This document shows, piece by piece, positions 36,665-48,200 of a stretch of 64,000 nucleotides of DNA. This DNA comes from Eutrigla gurnardus (lineage: Eukaryota; Chordata; Actinopteri; Perciformes; Triglidae). The notes under the pieces were generated by a model, which was given only the letters and a program-made list of their open reading frames with translations, was not told where the DNA came from and ran no database searches. Positions within the stretch are counted from its first letter, which is position 1, and each line of letters begins with the position of its first letter. The position numbers and the translations under genes are program-made. The stretch spans positions 7,420,264 to 7,484,263 of the forward strand of contig OY741276.1 in the NCBI GenBank assembly GCA_963514095.1, in the 5' to 3' direction.

Positions 36665-39600
36665 ATGGAGTCTGAAACCTCAGAATTGGGCCCTACAAAG
36701 GGTCTCGATCAAAATGAATTGTCAGAGAGAAGACAAATTAAGCTGACGGCCAAGGCATTGGTTCTCAAAATTGAAGGCCTTCAAAAGGATCGCCAAGCAA
36801 AAGTTAACAAACTTAAAGGCGTCATGAAAGTGATGAAAGAGCTGATGCAAATTCAAAGTGGAGATAATGTTCTGAGTGTCCAGTCTCATCTCAAAAATGT
36901 GCACGCATTGTTTAATGATGCAACAAAGCTTCACAATGTTGTGATTCCAATGCTCCCTGAAGAGGAGCAGGAGAAACAAAATGCTTGGTTCACAAGTGTA
37001 CACAATCACTATGTTGCATGTGTTGAAAATGTGGAAAAATGGCTCTCTGATGTAATTGGCCAGGCTGGTCAGGTTGAAAACTCGGAACAAAATGATCCTC
37101 TTGTTTCATCTAAGCCACACCTCCTGGATGCGGTGGGAGACAATAAAACACCACATGCTACAGAAAGCGCTCAAAATGATGTCACTAAAAACATTCCGAA
37201 TGATGTCACTGAAAACATTCAGAATGGTGCTGGCCTGACGGAGGATGATGTGGGAAACATTGATGTGACATTGAACGCTACATTGGGGGTGGACGATGAC
37301 ATTAGACCGAATGACAGCATTTCTAATGCTCCTAGAGCATCACAGAAAAGGAGCTCAACTGGAACCAATCAAACTAGAACTACTGGTTCATCCACTCGCT
37401 CATCACGCATCAAGGTCGAGGCGGAGATGGCTGCGCTCATTGCCCGCCAAAGGATGTTGAAAGACAAACCTGCCTTGGAAGAAGAGGAGGCAGAGCAAGA
37501 GGAACTGCTCAGAAGGAAAAAGGAGCAGCTCAGACAACGAAAAGAGCAGCTTGATTTGAATATAGAAATTGCTGCATCAGAAGCTAAATTAAATGTGCTC
37601 CGAGACTCTGGAGGCTCTCATGCGTCTGGCGCGGGAAGGAGTGAAGCAAATGGAATGAATTCCTATCTGGAAGAAGGAGTAACCCAAGTAGGAAAATTGA
37701 ATTGGAATGCTGAGACGTTTGTTCCTGTGGCAGCAGCAGAGCAGCCATCTTTGCATGGTGCAGAGGAACAATATTCTCATTTGTTGGATGCTAGGCCCAA
37801 AGTGAAGGTGTCATATCCAAAGGAAACGCTGTCCAGCCAGTTGCCCGAGATTGATCCTCGCGCTATGTTGGCTAGCCAGCCGCCACCACTGAAGCCAAGT
37901 GCGGCGCTGCATCCTCGATCTGCACTGTCTAGGCAGCCGCCATCGTGGGAGCCAAGCACGGTGACGCACACTCGTTCCGCACTGCCTAGGCAGCCTCCAG
38001 TGTTGGGACATGCTATGGAGCTGCATTCACAAGCTACGCAGTCGAGCCAGTTGCAGCCCAAGTCGTTGCACCACAAAATGCAGAACCATCAGGCATATCC
38101 ACAGTTCCAAGCAGAGCCATCCCAACCTGCACCTTCAATACAGATTCGTGCTGACTCTGATCCCTTGCTATCGGTCCTGTACAAACAAAACGAAATTACA
38201 TCTATGTTGGTAGAGCAGCAATCTCTCTCATCCCTTCCTAAACGAGAAATTCAAATCTTTGATGGAGACCCGATACAGTTTCAAACATTCATACGGGCCT
38301 TTGAATACAACATTGAACAAAGAACTCGCAGTGCCAAGGATTGCCTGTACTTCCTCGAACAACACACTAGAGGCCAGCCTCGGGAGTTGGTTAGAGGCTG
38401 TGAGCACATGTGTCATGAGGAAGGATATGTCAAGGCCAAGTCATTGCTTCAAGAACACTTCGGCAATCCTCTGAAGATCGCATCTGCCTATATGGAGAAA
38501 GCCTTCACATGGCCAGCTTTAAAAGGCGAAGATGTGAAAGCTTTACGAGCATACAGCATCTTCCTACGACAATGTTGTAATGCTCTTGGAGGAGTCCATT
38601 TCAGCCATGAGCTTGATGCCCCTACAAACATGCAGATGGTTGTTAGGAAGCTGCCCTACAAGCTCAAGGAAAGATGGAGAGAGGTTGCCTGTAATGTCCA
38701 AGAACGGTCCAACCGCAGAGCTGTCTTTCAGGACATTGTTGAGTTTGTCGAAAGGCAAGTCAAAATTGCAAGTGACCCTCTATTTGGAGACCTGAATGAT
38801 ATTCCAACTACAGGAAAAAGGGATGCAAAACATGCTAAATCCCAACCATATTTAAAGGCTAGAGGGAGTAGCTTTGCAACTACTGTCACCCCTATGGAAA
38901 AAGGGACAAGGCATGAAGAGAAAACGGCTGATGGAGCTAAAAAGAAGTTTTCACCTGCTGGAAAGAACTGCTTGTTTTGTGGAGCAGGACACGGTTTAGA
39001 TCTGTGTCTTCTATTTGATGGGAGGTCACACAGTGAAAAAATGTCCTTCATGAAGGAAAAGAGGGTGTGCTACGGCTGTTTGTGTATTGGACACAGAAGT
39101 AAGGATTGCAAAAACCGTCTTTTCTGTAAGGTTTGCAATCTGAGGCATCCCTCCATGTTGCATATCCGCTCCAAAGGAACTGAAACTGGTTCAGTGCAAT
39201 CAAAGGATGTACAAGCAAACAAAAAAGAAGCAAAACCAGTAGGTGATGGTGCTTTGATCTCTGTACAAACCAGTGGACTTACTGGGGTCGGAGAGCGTGA
39301 TTGTACACTTTCCATACTACCTGTTCAAGTGAAGTCTGCAAAGGGAAGTGAAACAGTCATCACTTATGCCTTTCTTGATCCTGGGAGCTCTGCTTCATTC
39401 TGTACTGAAGGGCTAATGAATAGGCTGAATCTCACTGGGAGAAAGACTGGCATCCTACTCCGGACAATGGGTCAAGAGAAGGTCGTTGGCAGCCACATTG
39501 TGACAGACTTGGAGGTGGCTGGACTAGGAACAGACTATTTCTGTAAACTTCCTGAGATCTTCAGCATGCCTGTTCATCAAGGCAACATTCCTAGACAGGA

Positions 39601-41239
39601 AGACCTTCTGAAATGGCCGCACCTAAGAGGAGTGAAGATCAGTGGGATCGACTCGGAGGTGGATCTGCTCATCGGGACCAATGTTCCTAGAGCCCTGGAG
39701 CCATGGGAAGTTGTCAGAAGTGCAGATGGAGGCCCCTATGCAGTAAAGACCATGTTGGGATGGACAGTGAATGGTCCACTGAGAGGAGACTGTATTACTG
39801 ACTCTGCCAGTGGAGAACAAAGGGTCTGTGTCAATAGGATCTCGGTTGCCACGCTTGAAGAGCTGTGGAGGCAGCAGACAAAAGCGGACTTCCCTGAATG
39901 TGTCCAGGACGAGCTTCAAGGGCTGTCTAGGGAAGATTGCCACTTCATGAAGTCCGTTACCGAGTCAGCTGAGTTAGCTGATGGGCATTACAGCATCGGC
40001 TTGCCTTTGAGAAGAAGCAATGTCAAAATGCCCAACAACAGGAATGTTGCAGTTCAACGCACTTTGAGTCTCAAAAGAAGGTTCATGAAGGACCGTTCGT
40101 TCCACGCTGACTACACCAACTTTATGAGCGACGTCATCTCAAAGGGCTATGCTGAGAGGGTACTCAACGAGGATCTGGACCGTTGTGATGGGAGGGTTTG
40201 GTACATCCCACATCACAGGGTGTACCACCCACAGAAGAAGAAGTTAAGGGTTGTCTTTGACTGTGCGGCAACATTTCAGGGAACCTCTCTAAATGCCCAG
40301 CTTCTTCAAGGCCCAGATCTCACTAGCTCGCTGGTTGGTGTCATAAGCAGATTTCGGAAAGAGCCTGTCGTACTCATGGCAGATACCACAGCTATGTTCC
40401 ACCAGGTCAGGGTACCAAGTTCAGACTCAGACTTGCTACGATTCCTCTGGTGGCCCAAAGGAGACCACAGTCAGGATCTGGTGGAGTATAAAATGGTTGT
40501 CCATCTGTTTGGGGCTACATCTTCTCCAAGCTGTGCAAGTTTTGCCTTGCGAAAGTGTGCAGAAGACAACCAGACCCACTTCAGTCAAAGGGCTGTTGAC
40601 ACTGTTCTTCATAATTTTTATGTGGATGATTGCCTTGTGTCAGTCGCCACTGAAGAGGAGGCAGTGTCGCTTTACCACGAACTCTGTGCTCTTTGTGCTA
40701 AAGGAGGCTTTCAGCTAACGAAGTGGAGTAGCAATTGTCGCAACGTGCTTGCTGCCATACCTCAAGCAGAAAGGTCCCTGGAAGTTAAAGATCTGGACCT
40801 AGATAATGATGCTTTGCCAGTGGAGAGGGCTTTAGGTGTCCAGTGGTGCTTCCAATCAGACTCATTCAAGTTCAAAGTCAAACCCAAGGACAGGCCTCTG
40901 ACAAGGAGAGGGATCTTATCTGTCACCAGCTCAATCTATGACCCCTTGGGATTCTTGTCACCCGTCGTCCTTGCTGCAAAAAGAATCCTTCAGAGTTTGT
41001 GCAGAAGTCAACTGGGTTGGGACGATGCTCTGCCGGTCGCTGTTGCCCAAGAGTGGACTGCATGGCTAGAGGAGCTTCATCAGCTGGAGAAGTTGAAAGT
41101 TGAAAGGTGTTTCAAATCTCCTGACTTTGGAGAGGTTTCTTCTTCCCAGCTTCACCACTTCGCAGATGCGAGTGAGGAAGGATATGGCACGGTGACTTAC
41201 CTGTTGCAGTATAACATCAAGGGGCAGGCGCTTTTGTGA
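36665..41239 (+). CDS. BEL/Pao gag-protease-reverse transcriptase polyprotein, truncated in RNase H
   Basis: I start at the ATG at 36665; the open frame runs a few codons further upstream without another ATG. About 1524 residues. In order: an N-terminal helical region; a charged coiled coil (about 37420-37600); a proline-rich linker with repeated SRQPP-type units; a DUF1759-like gag domain (about 38230-38770); cysteine-histidine zinc knuckles (38970-39150); an aspartic protease with LDPGSS (about 39370); reverse transcriptase with the catalytic YVDD at about 40619; and the start of RNase H (FADAS, about 41160). The frame breaks near 41225-41239, just after that first RNase H motif, and stops at 41239; the remainder continues in other frames. 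The polyprotein would supply particle and copying functions, but this copy lacks a joined RNase H and integrase. Confidence 0.93.
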   Translation: MESETSELGPTKGLDQNELSERRQIKLTAKALVLKIEGLQKDRQAKVNKLKGVMKVMKELMQIQSGDNVLSVQSHLKNVHALFNDATKLHNVVIPMLPEEEQEKQNAWFTSVHNHYVACVENVEKWLSDVIGQAGQVENSEQNDPLVSSKPHLLDAVGDNKTPHATESAQNDVTKNIPNDVTENIQNGAGLTEDDVGNIDVTLNATLGVDDDIRPNDSISNAPRASQKRSSTGTNQTRTTGSSTRSSRIKVEAEMAALIARQRMLKDKPALEEEEAEQEELLRRKKEQLRQRKEQLDLNIEIAASEAKLNVLRDSGGSHASGAGRSEANGMNSYLEEGVTQVGKLNWNAETFVPVAAAEQPSLHGAEEQYSHLLDARPKVKVSYPKETLSSQLPEIDPRAMLASQPPPLKPSAALHPRSALSRQPPSWEPSTVTHTRSALPRQPPVLGHAMELHSQATQSSQLQPKSLHHKMQNHQAYPQFQAEPSQPAPSIQIRADSDPLLSVLYKQNEITSMLVEQQSLSSLPKREIQIFDGDPIQFQTFIRAFEYNIEQRTRSAKDCLYFLEQHTRGQPRELVRGCEHMCHEEGYVKAKSLLQEHFGNPLKIASAYMEKAFTWPALKGEDVKALRAYSIFLRQCCNALGGVHFSHELDAPTNMQMVVRKLPYKLKERWREVACNVQERSNRRAVFQDIVEFVERQVKIASDPLFGDLNDIPTTGKRDAKHAKSQPYLKARGSSFATTVTPMEKGTRHEEKTADGAKKKFSPAGKNCLFCGAGHGLDLCLLFDGRSHSEKMSFMKEKRVCYGCLCIGHRSKDCKNRLFCKVCNLRHPSMLHIRSKGTETGSVQSKDVQANKKEAKPVGDGALISVQTSGLTGVGERDCTLSILPVQVKSAKGSETVITYAFLDPGSSASFCTEGLMNRLNLTGRKTGILLRTMGQEKVVGSHIVTDLEVAGLGTDYFCKLPEIFSMPVHQGNIPRQEDLLKWPHLRGVKISGIDSEVDLLIGTNVPRALEPWEVVRSADGGPYAVKTMLGWTVNGPLRGDCITDSASGEQRVCVNRISVATLEELWRQQTKADFPECVQDELQGLSREDCHFMKSVTESAELADGHYSIGLPLRRSNVKMPNNRNVAVQRTLSLKRRFMKDRSFHADYTNFMSDVISKGYAERVLNEDLDRCDGRVWYIPHHRVYHPQKKKLRVVFDCAATFQGTSLNAQLLQGPDLTSSLVGVISRFRKEPVVLMADTTAMFHQVRVPSSDSDLLRFLWWPKGDHSQDLVEYKMVVHLFGATSSPSCASFALRKCAEDNQTHFSQRAVDTVLHNFYVDDCLVSVATEEEAVSLYHELCALCAKGGFQLTKWSSNCRNVLAAIPQAERSLEVKDLDLDNDALPVERALGVQWCFQSDSFKFKVKPKDRPLTRRGILSVTSSIYDPLGFLSPVVLAAKRILQSLCRSQLGWDDALPVAVAQEWTAWLEELHQLEKLKVERCFKSPDFGEVSSSQLHHFADASEEGYGTVTYLLQYNIKGQALL

Positions 41240-43274
41240 TGGGGAAGTCACGTGTGGCTCCGTTAAAGTCCATAACAATCCCTCGCATAGAACTGACAGC
41301 TGCAGTGGTCGCGAGTAGAATGGATAAGCTGTGGAAAAGGGAGTTGCAGATGCCACTAAGAGAGTCTGTCTTTTGGACAGACAGTACATCTGTATCAACA
41401 ACCAGACTTCAAGGTTCAAGATCTTTGTGGCAAACCGCGTGGCAGAGATACTCACATTGTCAAGTTCATCTCAATGGAGGTATGTGAACACGTCAAGTAA
41501 CCCTGCAGACTTGGCTTCAAGGGGAGCTAAGGTTAACACTTTCTTGAGAGCTAAGGCTTGGGTGCTAGGACCCGCATTTCTCATCGAACCTGAGGTGAAG
41601 TGGCCAGTGAACATCGACAGTTCTGGGAAACTCTCTTCAGAAGACCCTGAGATCAAGGCAGCGGTGTCTGTGAATGCCATCCAAGTTGAAGAGGCTGACT
41701 CACTTATGCGCTTCATCAGTCACTTCTCCTCTTGGACTCGTTTGAAAAGGATGGTTGGTTGGCTGCTGAGGTTCAAGAGGCTGCTACTGCGTCTTGGACA
41801 AAAGCGGACACAGTTAAAGGAAACTCTCGCTCAGTCTGGCCTGGATGGGGAGCAGCTTGGAATGAGGCTTCAGGAGGAGATGCAGAACATCAAGGCGCAG
41901 GTTGCAGGAGGTCTTCTTTCGGTTGAAGAGTTTGATGAGGCAGAAAGGGCGATTATTCGCTTTTGTCAAATGAAGAGCTTTCCTGATGAGATAGCCTGTC
42001 TGCGGAAAGGGGAAAATGTGAAGAAAACCAGTTGCCTCTACAGGCTTGACCCGATTCTTGATGATGGTGTGCTTCGAGTTGGAGGTAGGCTTGGCCGTGC
42101 AGCCATGCCAGAAGAAGCTAAACATCCTGCCCTATTGGCCAAAGACCTCCACATTTCTACACTCGTTCTCCGGCACATACATCAAGCCACAGGACACAGT
42201 GGGCGTAATTACATGTTATCACAGTTTCGCCAGAGATATTGGATCCCAGGCGCATGCGTGGCCATAAGGAAAATCCTGTCGAGATGCGTTGTTTGTCGTA
42301 AACTGAATGCAGCACCGGGAAACCAACATATGGCAGATCTCCCTCTTGACAGGGTTTCTCCTGATGAGCCTCCTTTTACTCGAACTGGAGTGGATTGCTT
42401 CGGGCCTTTTGGAATAAAGCGGGGGCGATGCATAATCAAGAGGTATGGAGTCATCTTCACGTGCCTGGCTGTGAGAGCTGTACATCTGGAGGTGCTGTCA
42501 TCATTGGACACCGATTCCTTCGTTCATGCCCTCAGACGCTTCGTGGCAAGGCGCGGTCAAGTATTGGAGTTGCGCTCAGACAACGGCACAAACTTTGTTG
42601 GTGCTGAACGCGAATTGAGAGAAGCGATCGGAAGTTGGAATCACATGCAGATCAGCAACGAACTTCTCCGGAAAAACATCAACTGGATCTTCAATCCCCC
42701 CACTGGATCTCATCACGGTGGTGTGTGGGAGAGACTAATACGGTCTGTGCGAAGAGTGCTGAATTCCATCTTGAAAACACAAAACCTTGACGAAGAAGGT
42801 CTTCAAACTGTTTTCTGTGAGGTTGAGGCCATAATCAACGGCCGTCCCATAACCAAAGCCTCCACTGACCAGAACGATTTAGAAGCGCTGACACCCAACC
42901 ATCTCTTGCTCCTTAAGTCCAAACCTTCATTACCACCAGGAGTGTTTCAGAAAGAGGATGTATATGCTCGTCGACGCTGGAGACAAGTTCAATATATGTC
43001 CGACTTGTTCTGGAGGCGCTGGGTCAGGGAGTACCTGCCTCTACTTCAAGAGCGTCAAAAGTGGCAGAGCACCAAGCGGAACTTTGTCCCCGGAGACCTT
43101 GTAGTCATACTGGATGACTCTGCTCCACGGAACTCGTGGCTCACTGGAAGAGTCACCGAAGCTGATCAGGATGAAAAGGGACATGTTCGGCGGATTCGCA
43201 TCATGACAAAAACAGGGTTCCTGGACAGGCCAATCACAAAGGTCTGTCTTCTTCAGGAAGCGGAAGATCCATGA
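41240..43274 (+). pseudogene. BEL/Pao RNase H remainder and integrase, separated by two frameshifts
   Basis: RNase H sequence (IPRIELTAAVVASRM, FWTDST) continues in a second frame to about 41395, then the rest continues in a third frame to the stop at 43274. The integrase carries a zinc-binding HHCC region (about 42170-42310) and a DDE core: D in VDCFGPF (about 42393), D in SDNGTNF (about 42577), E in WERLI (about 42730). A DUF5641-like C-terminus follows (about 42960-43270). Each break behaves like a net one-base loss; both lie within about 160 bp. With no joined frame, this copy can move only if another element supplies the proteins. Confidence 0.9.
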
Positions 43275-43309
43275 AGATTTGTATTCTCTGACTGAGTTCC
43301 TTGCTACCT

Positions 43310-43517
43310 CCTCGTGGATTATGGTTTTTCGCAAGCTCCTCGTGGATTATGGTTTTTCGCAAGTTCCTTGTGGTTATGGTTTTTCGCAAGTTCCTTGTGG
43401 ATTATGGTTTTTCGCAAGCTCCTCGTGGATTATGGTTTTTCGCAAGTTCCTTGTGGATTATGGTTTTTCGCAAGTTCCTTGTGGATTATGGTTTTTCGCA
43501 AGTTCCTTGTGGATTAT
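43310..43517 (+). repeat. 28-bp tandem repeat in the 3' non-coding part of the BEL/Pao element
   Basis: About seven copies of a unit reading gtggattatggtttttcgca then agttcctt or agctcctc; one unit is a base shorter. It lies between the integrase stop and the 3' LTR. Three frames are open across parts of it only because of the repetition. Confidence 0.92.
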
Positions 43518-43746
43518 AACCTTTTTATTTTTTGGCTGGACTGCTTTTCATTAACTCTTGACATGAACATGATTACTGGTCACATAGTGTTGATTCCATG
43601 TGGCTATGGTTAAAAAAAAAAAAAATCTGTTATTGTTCTATTGCTGTGTTATGGGTATAGGATATTATGAATTTCCTCTGCCGAAGTTTGTCTCCTACAT
43701 GTTCAGTCATTTATAATTACGGTCTTCTCGTAATTAGGGGCCGGAA

Positions 43747-44030
43747 TGTAGGAGCCATGAAATGTATTTCTCTTATGGGTAATTGGGCTGTGGGTGTGTG
43801 AGGGAGGCGTGTACCAGTGTTCGGGAATCTACTAATCAGCCTCACCTGTGTAGCCTATGGAATGTTTGCTACTACCAGCGGGAAGAATAAAGTGGTTATC
43901 CACAATAAAGTGGTGAATATAATCAGAAGTCGTCGTGGATTTTGTGTGGCGTGTAACGATAGTGGACCCTTGTTCCTTTGCTTAGCCTACCGCGGCTTTG
44001 AAAAAGTAGATGGACTTTATTGCCGCAATA
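43747..44030 (+). repeat. 3' LTR of the BEL/Pao element, 284 bp
   Basis: Same ends as the 5' LTR, with one C/T difference (cctatgg against cctacgg) and a 110-bp deletion. The deletion junction lies at the hexamer tgtttg, which flanks the segment in the longer LTR; this fits loss by slippage or recombination between short repeats. A purine-rich stretch (taggggccggaa) just before it is the likely polypurine tract. Confidence 0.92.
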
Positions 44031-44035
44031 GCGAT
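44031..44035. other. Target-site duplication (right), gcgat
   Basis: Exact copy of the left duplication. It fixes the element's right end after caata. Confidence 0.85.
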
Positions 44036-44213
44036 CTATAATATATTTTGCATTTTAAATTGTCTGAAATTGTGCATTTGGCAGCTGAAATCCAAAAGAA
44101 AAACCCCTTGTAGAATATTGTAAGCCCCCTTATAATTTGTCTGACCAATATCTGATGCCGTATTCTTCGAAAGGCAAAGTGAAATCCTTAAAATGTGCTG
44201 GGTGTGTCACAGA

Positions 44214-44361
44214 GGATCTCTGCTGTCAGATATGACAGAAGAGGTGGGGTTACTCTGGTCCGTCGCTACAAAAGCCTCTGTGGAAGTCTCTGTACCACAG
44301 CTGACAACCCATGCAGCCTGCGTCAACTCTGGGACGTATGCCTGCATCACACTGCACAAAG
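44214..44361 (+). other. Exon-like segment of unknown origin
   Basis: Bounded by a plausible acceptor (gtgtcacag) and donor (acaaag|gtagga), and open in two frames. One frame ends SGTYACITLHK, vaguely like the F strand of an immunoglobulin domain. It lies between the BEL/Pao element and the urea transporter gene, so it could be an upstream exon of the latter, a gene relic or chance. Confidence 0.2.
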
Positions 44362-45080
44362 GTAGGAGCACTTATCATTGGTTATCTCTAGTGTCGCACA
44401 GTAGTAGAGCACACTCATTGCAACAAAAATCACTGGTTATGCCTTTTCTTCTATTCTACAGTTGTGTAGAAACTACAGTAGAATTTAAATTACAATCATA
44501 TTTGTGTCATTTATAATCTTATCAGTGATTCTTTTCATTATATTACAATGCATTATGGCGTTTTAAAATAAAAACAAAACAAAACACTACACTAACACAT
44601 TCATTCACGCTGCATATTGCAAAGACGCTGGATGTGTTTGGACACAGCAGATGGCGCTCTGCTTTTTCACCACAAAAAGTGGATGAGCGTCCTGACCCAC
44701 TCCCAGGACCGGACAACAATCCTGATCCAGTCCTGGGACTGGCATCTTGTTTAAGTGTTATTTTAGATCCACTACTGACGCTACTGAATATAACAGACTT
44801 AACACTTTTATAACAGATGCAACACTTTCTTAAGAAAACTTAGGAAGATATCGGTCAATGAGGACCAATGTTTTTGATGATATATTAAAATTCAATCGAT
44901 TCATCGATCAGTCATCGATTATAGTTGCTACATAGTATATAGTAAATAAACCACAAAACAATATTTTAAATGGACAATTAATATTTCTGTTAAGTATTTG
45001 ACACACACATATGCATTTTTATTAATCATAATGCATAGTAGAAAGACTTTATGTGCTGCTGAGTGACACCTATTCTTCAC

Positions 45081-45149
45081 AGGATATTCAGAAGAATATC
45101 AACTGTTCCACTTCTGCTGCGTCCTCCTCTACTGCCACTACATTCACTG
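45081..45149 (+). other. slc14a2: Possible upstream (5' UTR) exon of the urea transporter gene
   Basis: A 69-base segment with a good acceptor (ttcttcacag) and an ideal donor (gtaagt). It precedes the ATG exon by about 100 bp. The role is inferred from splice signals alone. Confidence 0.3.
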
Positions 45150-45248
45150 TAAGTCACTGTTCACAGTTCCGAGTAATGCTGTGTGCATTTTTTACATGCT
45201 TTCGGAAGGAATTCATTATTGTTATGGTAGCAGGAGCTCCAGCCCCTG

Positions 45249-48200
45249 ATGGCACACCCAGACCTGCAGTCTGAGCATGACAACCCCCAGGAGGACCGGA
45301 AGGAGATGGACCCCGAGCAGCCAGACTCTGCAAAGAAGGAGACAAATCTGCAGAGGGCCAGGGCCCGCTTCCTCAAGGGAGTCTCCTACTTCTCTGGAGA
45401 CATGAAGGTGTTTGGAGAATGGATGGAAAGTAAGCCAACACACATTTCTTACCTTCTCTCCCACTCACCCTAACAAAGGCAGAACAGCAGTGGTACTGGA
45501 TATTAGGATTATTATTATTATTGCATTTTTTTGTTTTCTTCTCAGCCCGTGTGATGTCTATTTGTTCTGTTGTTGAAGGCCCAGTTAGAGTAGCCATCCT
45601 GTGGAAACTAAAGCTTGTGCAACATCCACTACAGGAAGCTGCTCCACATGTCATCGCCTTCCGTCTCTTTCTTTCTTTCTTTCTGTCCACTAGAGCAGTT
45701 TTTCTTGCTGCAGTTGCTGGACTGGGTTTTGCGTGGAGCTGCTCAGGTGATGTTCGTCAATAACCCTCTGAGCGGCCTCATCATCTTTGCTGGTCTCGTC
45801 TTGCAGAACTACTGGTGGGCTCTAAACGGCTTTGTGGGCACGCTCTTTGCCACCATTTCAGCCCTTATTCTGCAACAGAGCAGGTTTGAACAAACTTATG
45901 GCAATACTTTAATATATCATAGTATAATAATATAAACTTAACTGGATGATCAATTATTTTTGGTAGCAGGAAATGAGATGATTTTACACTGTGCTGTAAA
46001 GCAGGAAACATCCATGAATTCATTTTAAAACCTTTCATTCAGGGGTGCAATAGCTGCAGGGCTGTATGGTTACAATGGCATCCTGGTGGGTCTGCTGATG
46101 GCTGTGTTCTCAAATAAAGGGGACTGGTACTGGTGGCTGCTACTACCCAACGTCTTCATGTCTATGATGTGGTAAGCAACTTGCAACCATGGAATCCTAT
46201 TGTAAATATTACTGTTAATACCAACACCAAATGCAGATGGAACCCAAGATTTCTGCCTTAAAGTCTGTTAAGGCTGTTATTCTAGTCCTGTTCTATGTTT
46301 TAAGGGTCCTGAGATAACTTCTGTTGTGATTTGATTTTTTTTTAAAATCTCTACCAACTTGATCACACATGCAGTACTTAGAAAACATTCACCAACTTGA
46401 CAACACACTAAAAAAATCATCAACTTGGTGACATGTGAAGAGCTTTTAGAAAAAAAAATGCTGCAATAATCTCACAGTGCAAAAGAAAAAAAAAGCAGTT
46501 CCTAGGGTAGAATTTGAAGTTTTTAGTTTATAAATATGCTGAGATAATATTAAATGTGAATTGACTCTAATACAGATGGTGTCGTATCCTTGTGTTTCAG
46601 CCCCATCGTGTCCAGTGCCCTGGCATCTATTAACAGTCGATGGGATCTGCCGGTGTTCACCCTGCCGTTCAACATCCTGGTGTGTCTCCACATGGTTGCC
46701 ACTGGACACTACAACCACCACTTTCCCCAGGTCCTCTTTCAGCGTCGCTCAGAGCTGCCCAACATCACCTGGGCTGAGCTGGACGTAGGCCAGGTGAGTG
46801 ACAGTCGGGGTTGTTTATACATTACTTAAATACTCAAATGTCGCTCAGCAAAGGCCAGACTCTTCTCTGTTCTGGCGCCTCAGTGGTGGAACGAACTCCC
46901 GACCAATGTCAGGACAGCAGAGTCATTTGCCAAAAAGGCTCAAGACTCACCTGTTCAGACTTCACCTCGACTCTACATAGCATGACCCACTTACACCCCC
47001 CCCAAAAAAAAAAAAAAAACCCTTACCTATAGCACTCTGATCGTAGCACTGTTGCTCTTAAGGTACTACTTTACTCAGAGGACCTAACACTTGTTCTATT
47101 TTTAGCTCTTGCTTTATCAGCAATGATACATTGTGGTTTCTTTGTTTCCTTCTTTTGACAAATGTACTTATTGTAAGTCGCTTTGGACAAAAGCGTCTGC
47201 TAAATGACCTAAATGTAAATGTAAACTTAGCACACCTCGCTGTGAGCTGGAACACTGATGCTTCCAGATCACATGTTTTACCTTTGTTCTGGTGACATTT
47301 CAATGCTATGTCACTTTGATGTGATTTATCTGATCATCTTTAACACACTCCCTGCAAGGTACCTGACCAAAATCTTCTGTAGGCATCATGTGAAATTATG
47401 ATCCTACCTTATATAAGCATGTACGTCAGTGTGAGTTGTGCAGCGGCATGCTGACAGCACAGTGATGGAAATCAATTACCGTCTCTACACTCCCCACAAG
47501 AGGTTATAGACATCTGTGAGTTGTAAATCACGCTTTGTTGTGGATCTAGTTCTTTGTAACCTGTCTGTCTGTGTGTTTTTTAAGCTTTTCATGTCGGTTC
47601 CTGTGGGAATAGGCCAGGTCTATGGCTGTGATAACCCTTGGACCGGAGGAATCTTCATTATCTCACTCTTCATCTCTTCCCCTATCACCTGTGCTCATGC
47701 TGTACTGGGATCTGCTGTAGGCATGGTTTCAGGTGAGAGACAATATCTCAACGGGCGAATGTAAGAGTCATGTATTGTAAAAAATGTAAAAGTCATGCTG
47801 TCCTAAAGCTTTCAACTACAAACAACGTTTTTTGCTTCCTTACATGTTTACAGAATTAATTCAAGCCACAATCTATGTTCAAAATCCAACATGAAATACT
47901 CAAAATCTATCCAAATGTATCAGCTGTTGAGGGCTGTGATTTAACATGTTGCAGGTTTGGCTCTGGCAGCACCTTTTGGAGACATTTACTTTGGCCTCTG
48001 GGGATACAACTGTGTGTTAGCCTGCATTGCTATCGGAGGAATGTTTTACGCTCTCACGTGGCAGGTGCACCTGCTTGCCATTACATGTGGTGAGTATACA
48101 TATAATAACAAAGGAATATAATTCAGACGATAACATATATATATTTGTAATCTATGGTCACACTTATCACAGGATGTCATCTCACGGTTTCTCTCTTCTT

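Larger units (their letters stand above)
35870..44030 (+). mobile_element. BEL/Pao-type LTR retrotransposon, nearly full length
   Basis: The element has two LTRs (35870-36263 and 43747-44030), a leader, one long gag-pol frame (from 36665), a displaced RNase H-integrase part and a 3' non-coding zone with tandem repeats. The domain order gag, zinc knuckles, aspartic protease (DUF1758-like), reverse transcriptase with YVDD, RNase H, integrase and a DUF5641-like C-terminus is that of BEL/Pao elements. The 5-base target duplication gcgat lies at 35865-35869 and 44031-44035. There is no envelope-like frame. The LTR alignment shows one substitution plus one 110-bp indel, so insertion was recent. The polymerase is interrupted by two frameshifts, so this copy cannot make an intact enzyme. 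Confidence 0.95.

Noticed and set aside
43279..43613. Repeat proteins in three frames (VDYGFSQVP-type) after the Pao integrase
   Set aside because: They come from the 28-bp tandem repeat in the element's 3' non-coding region.
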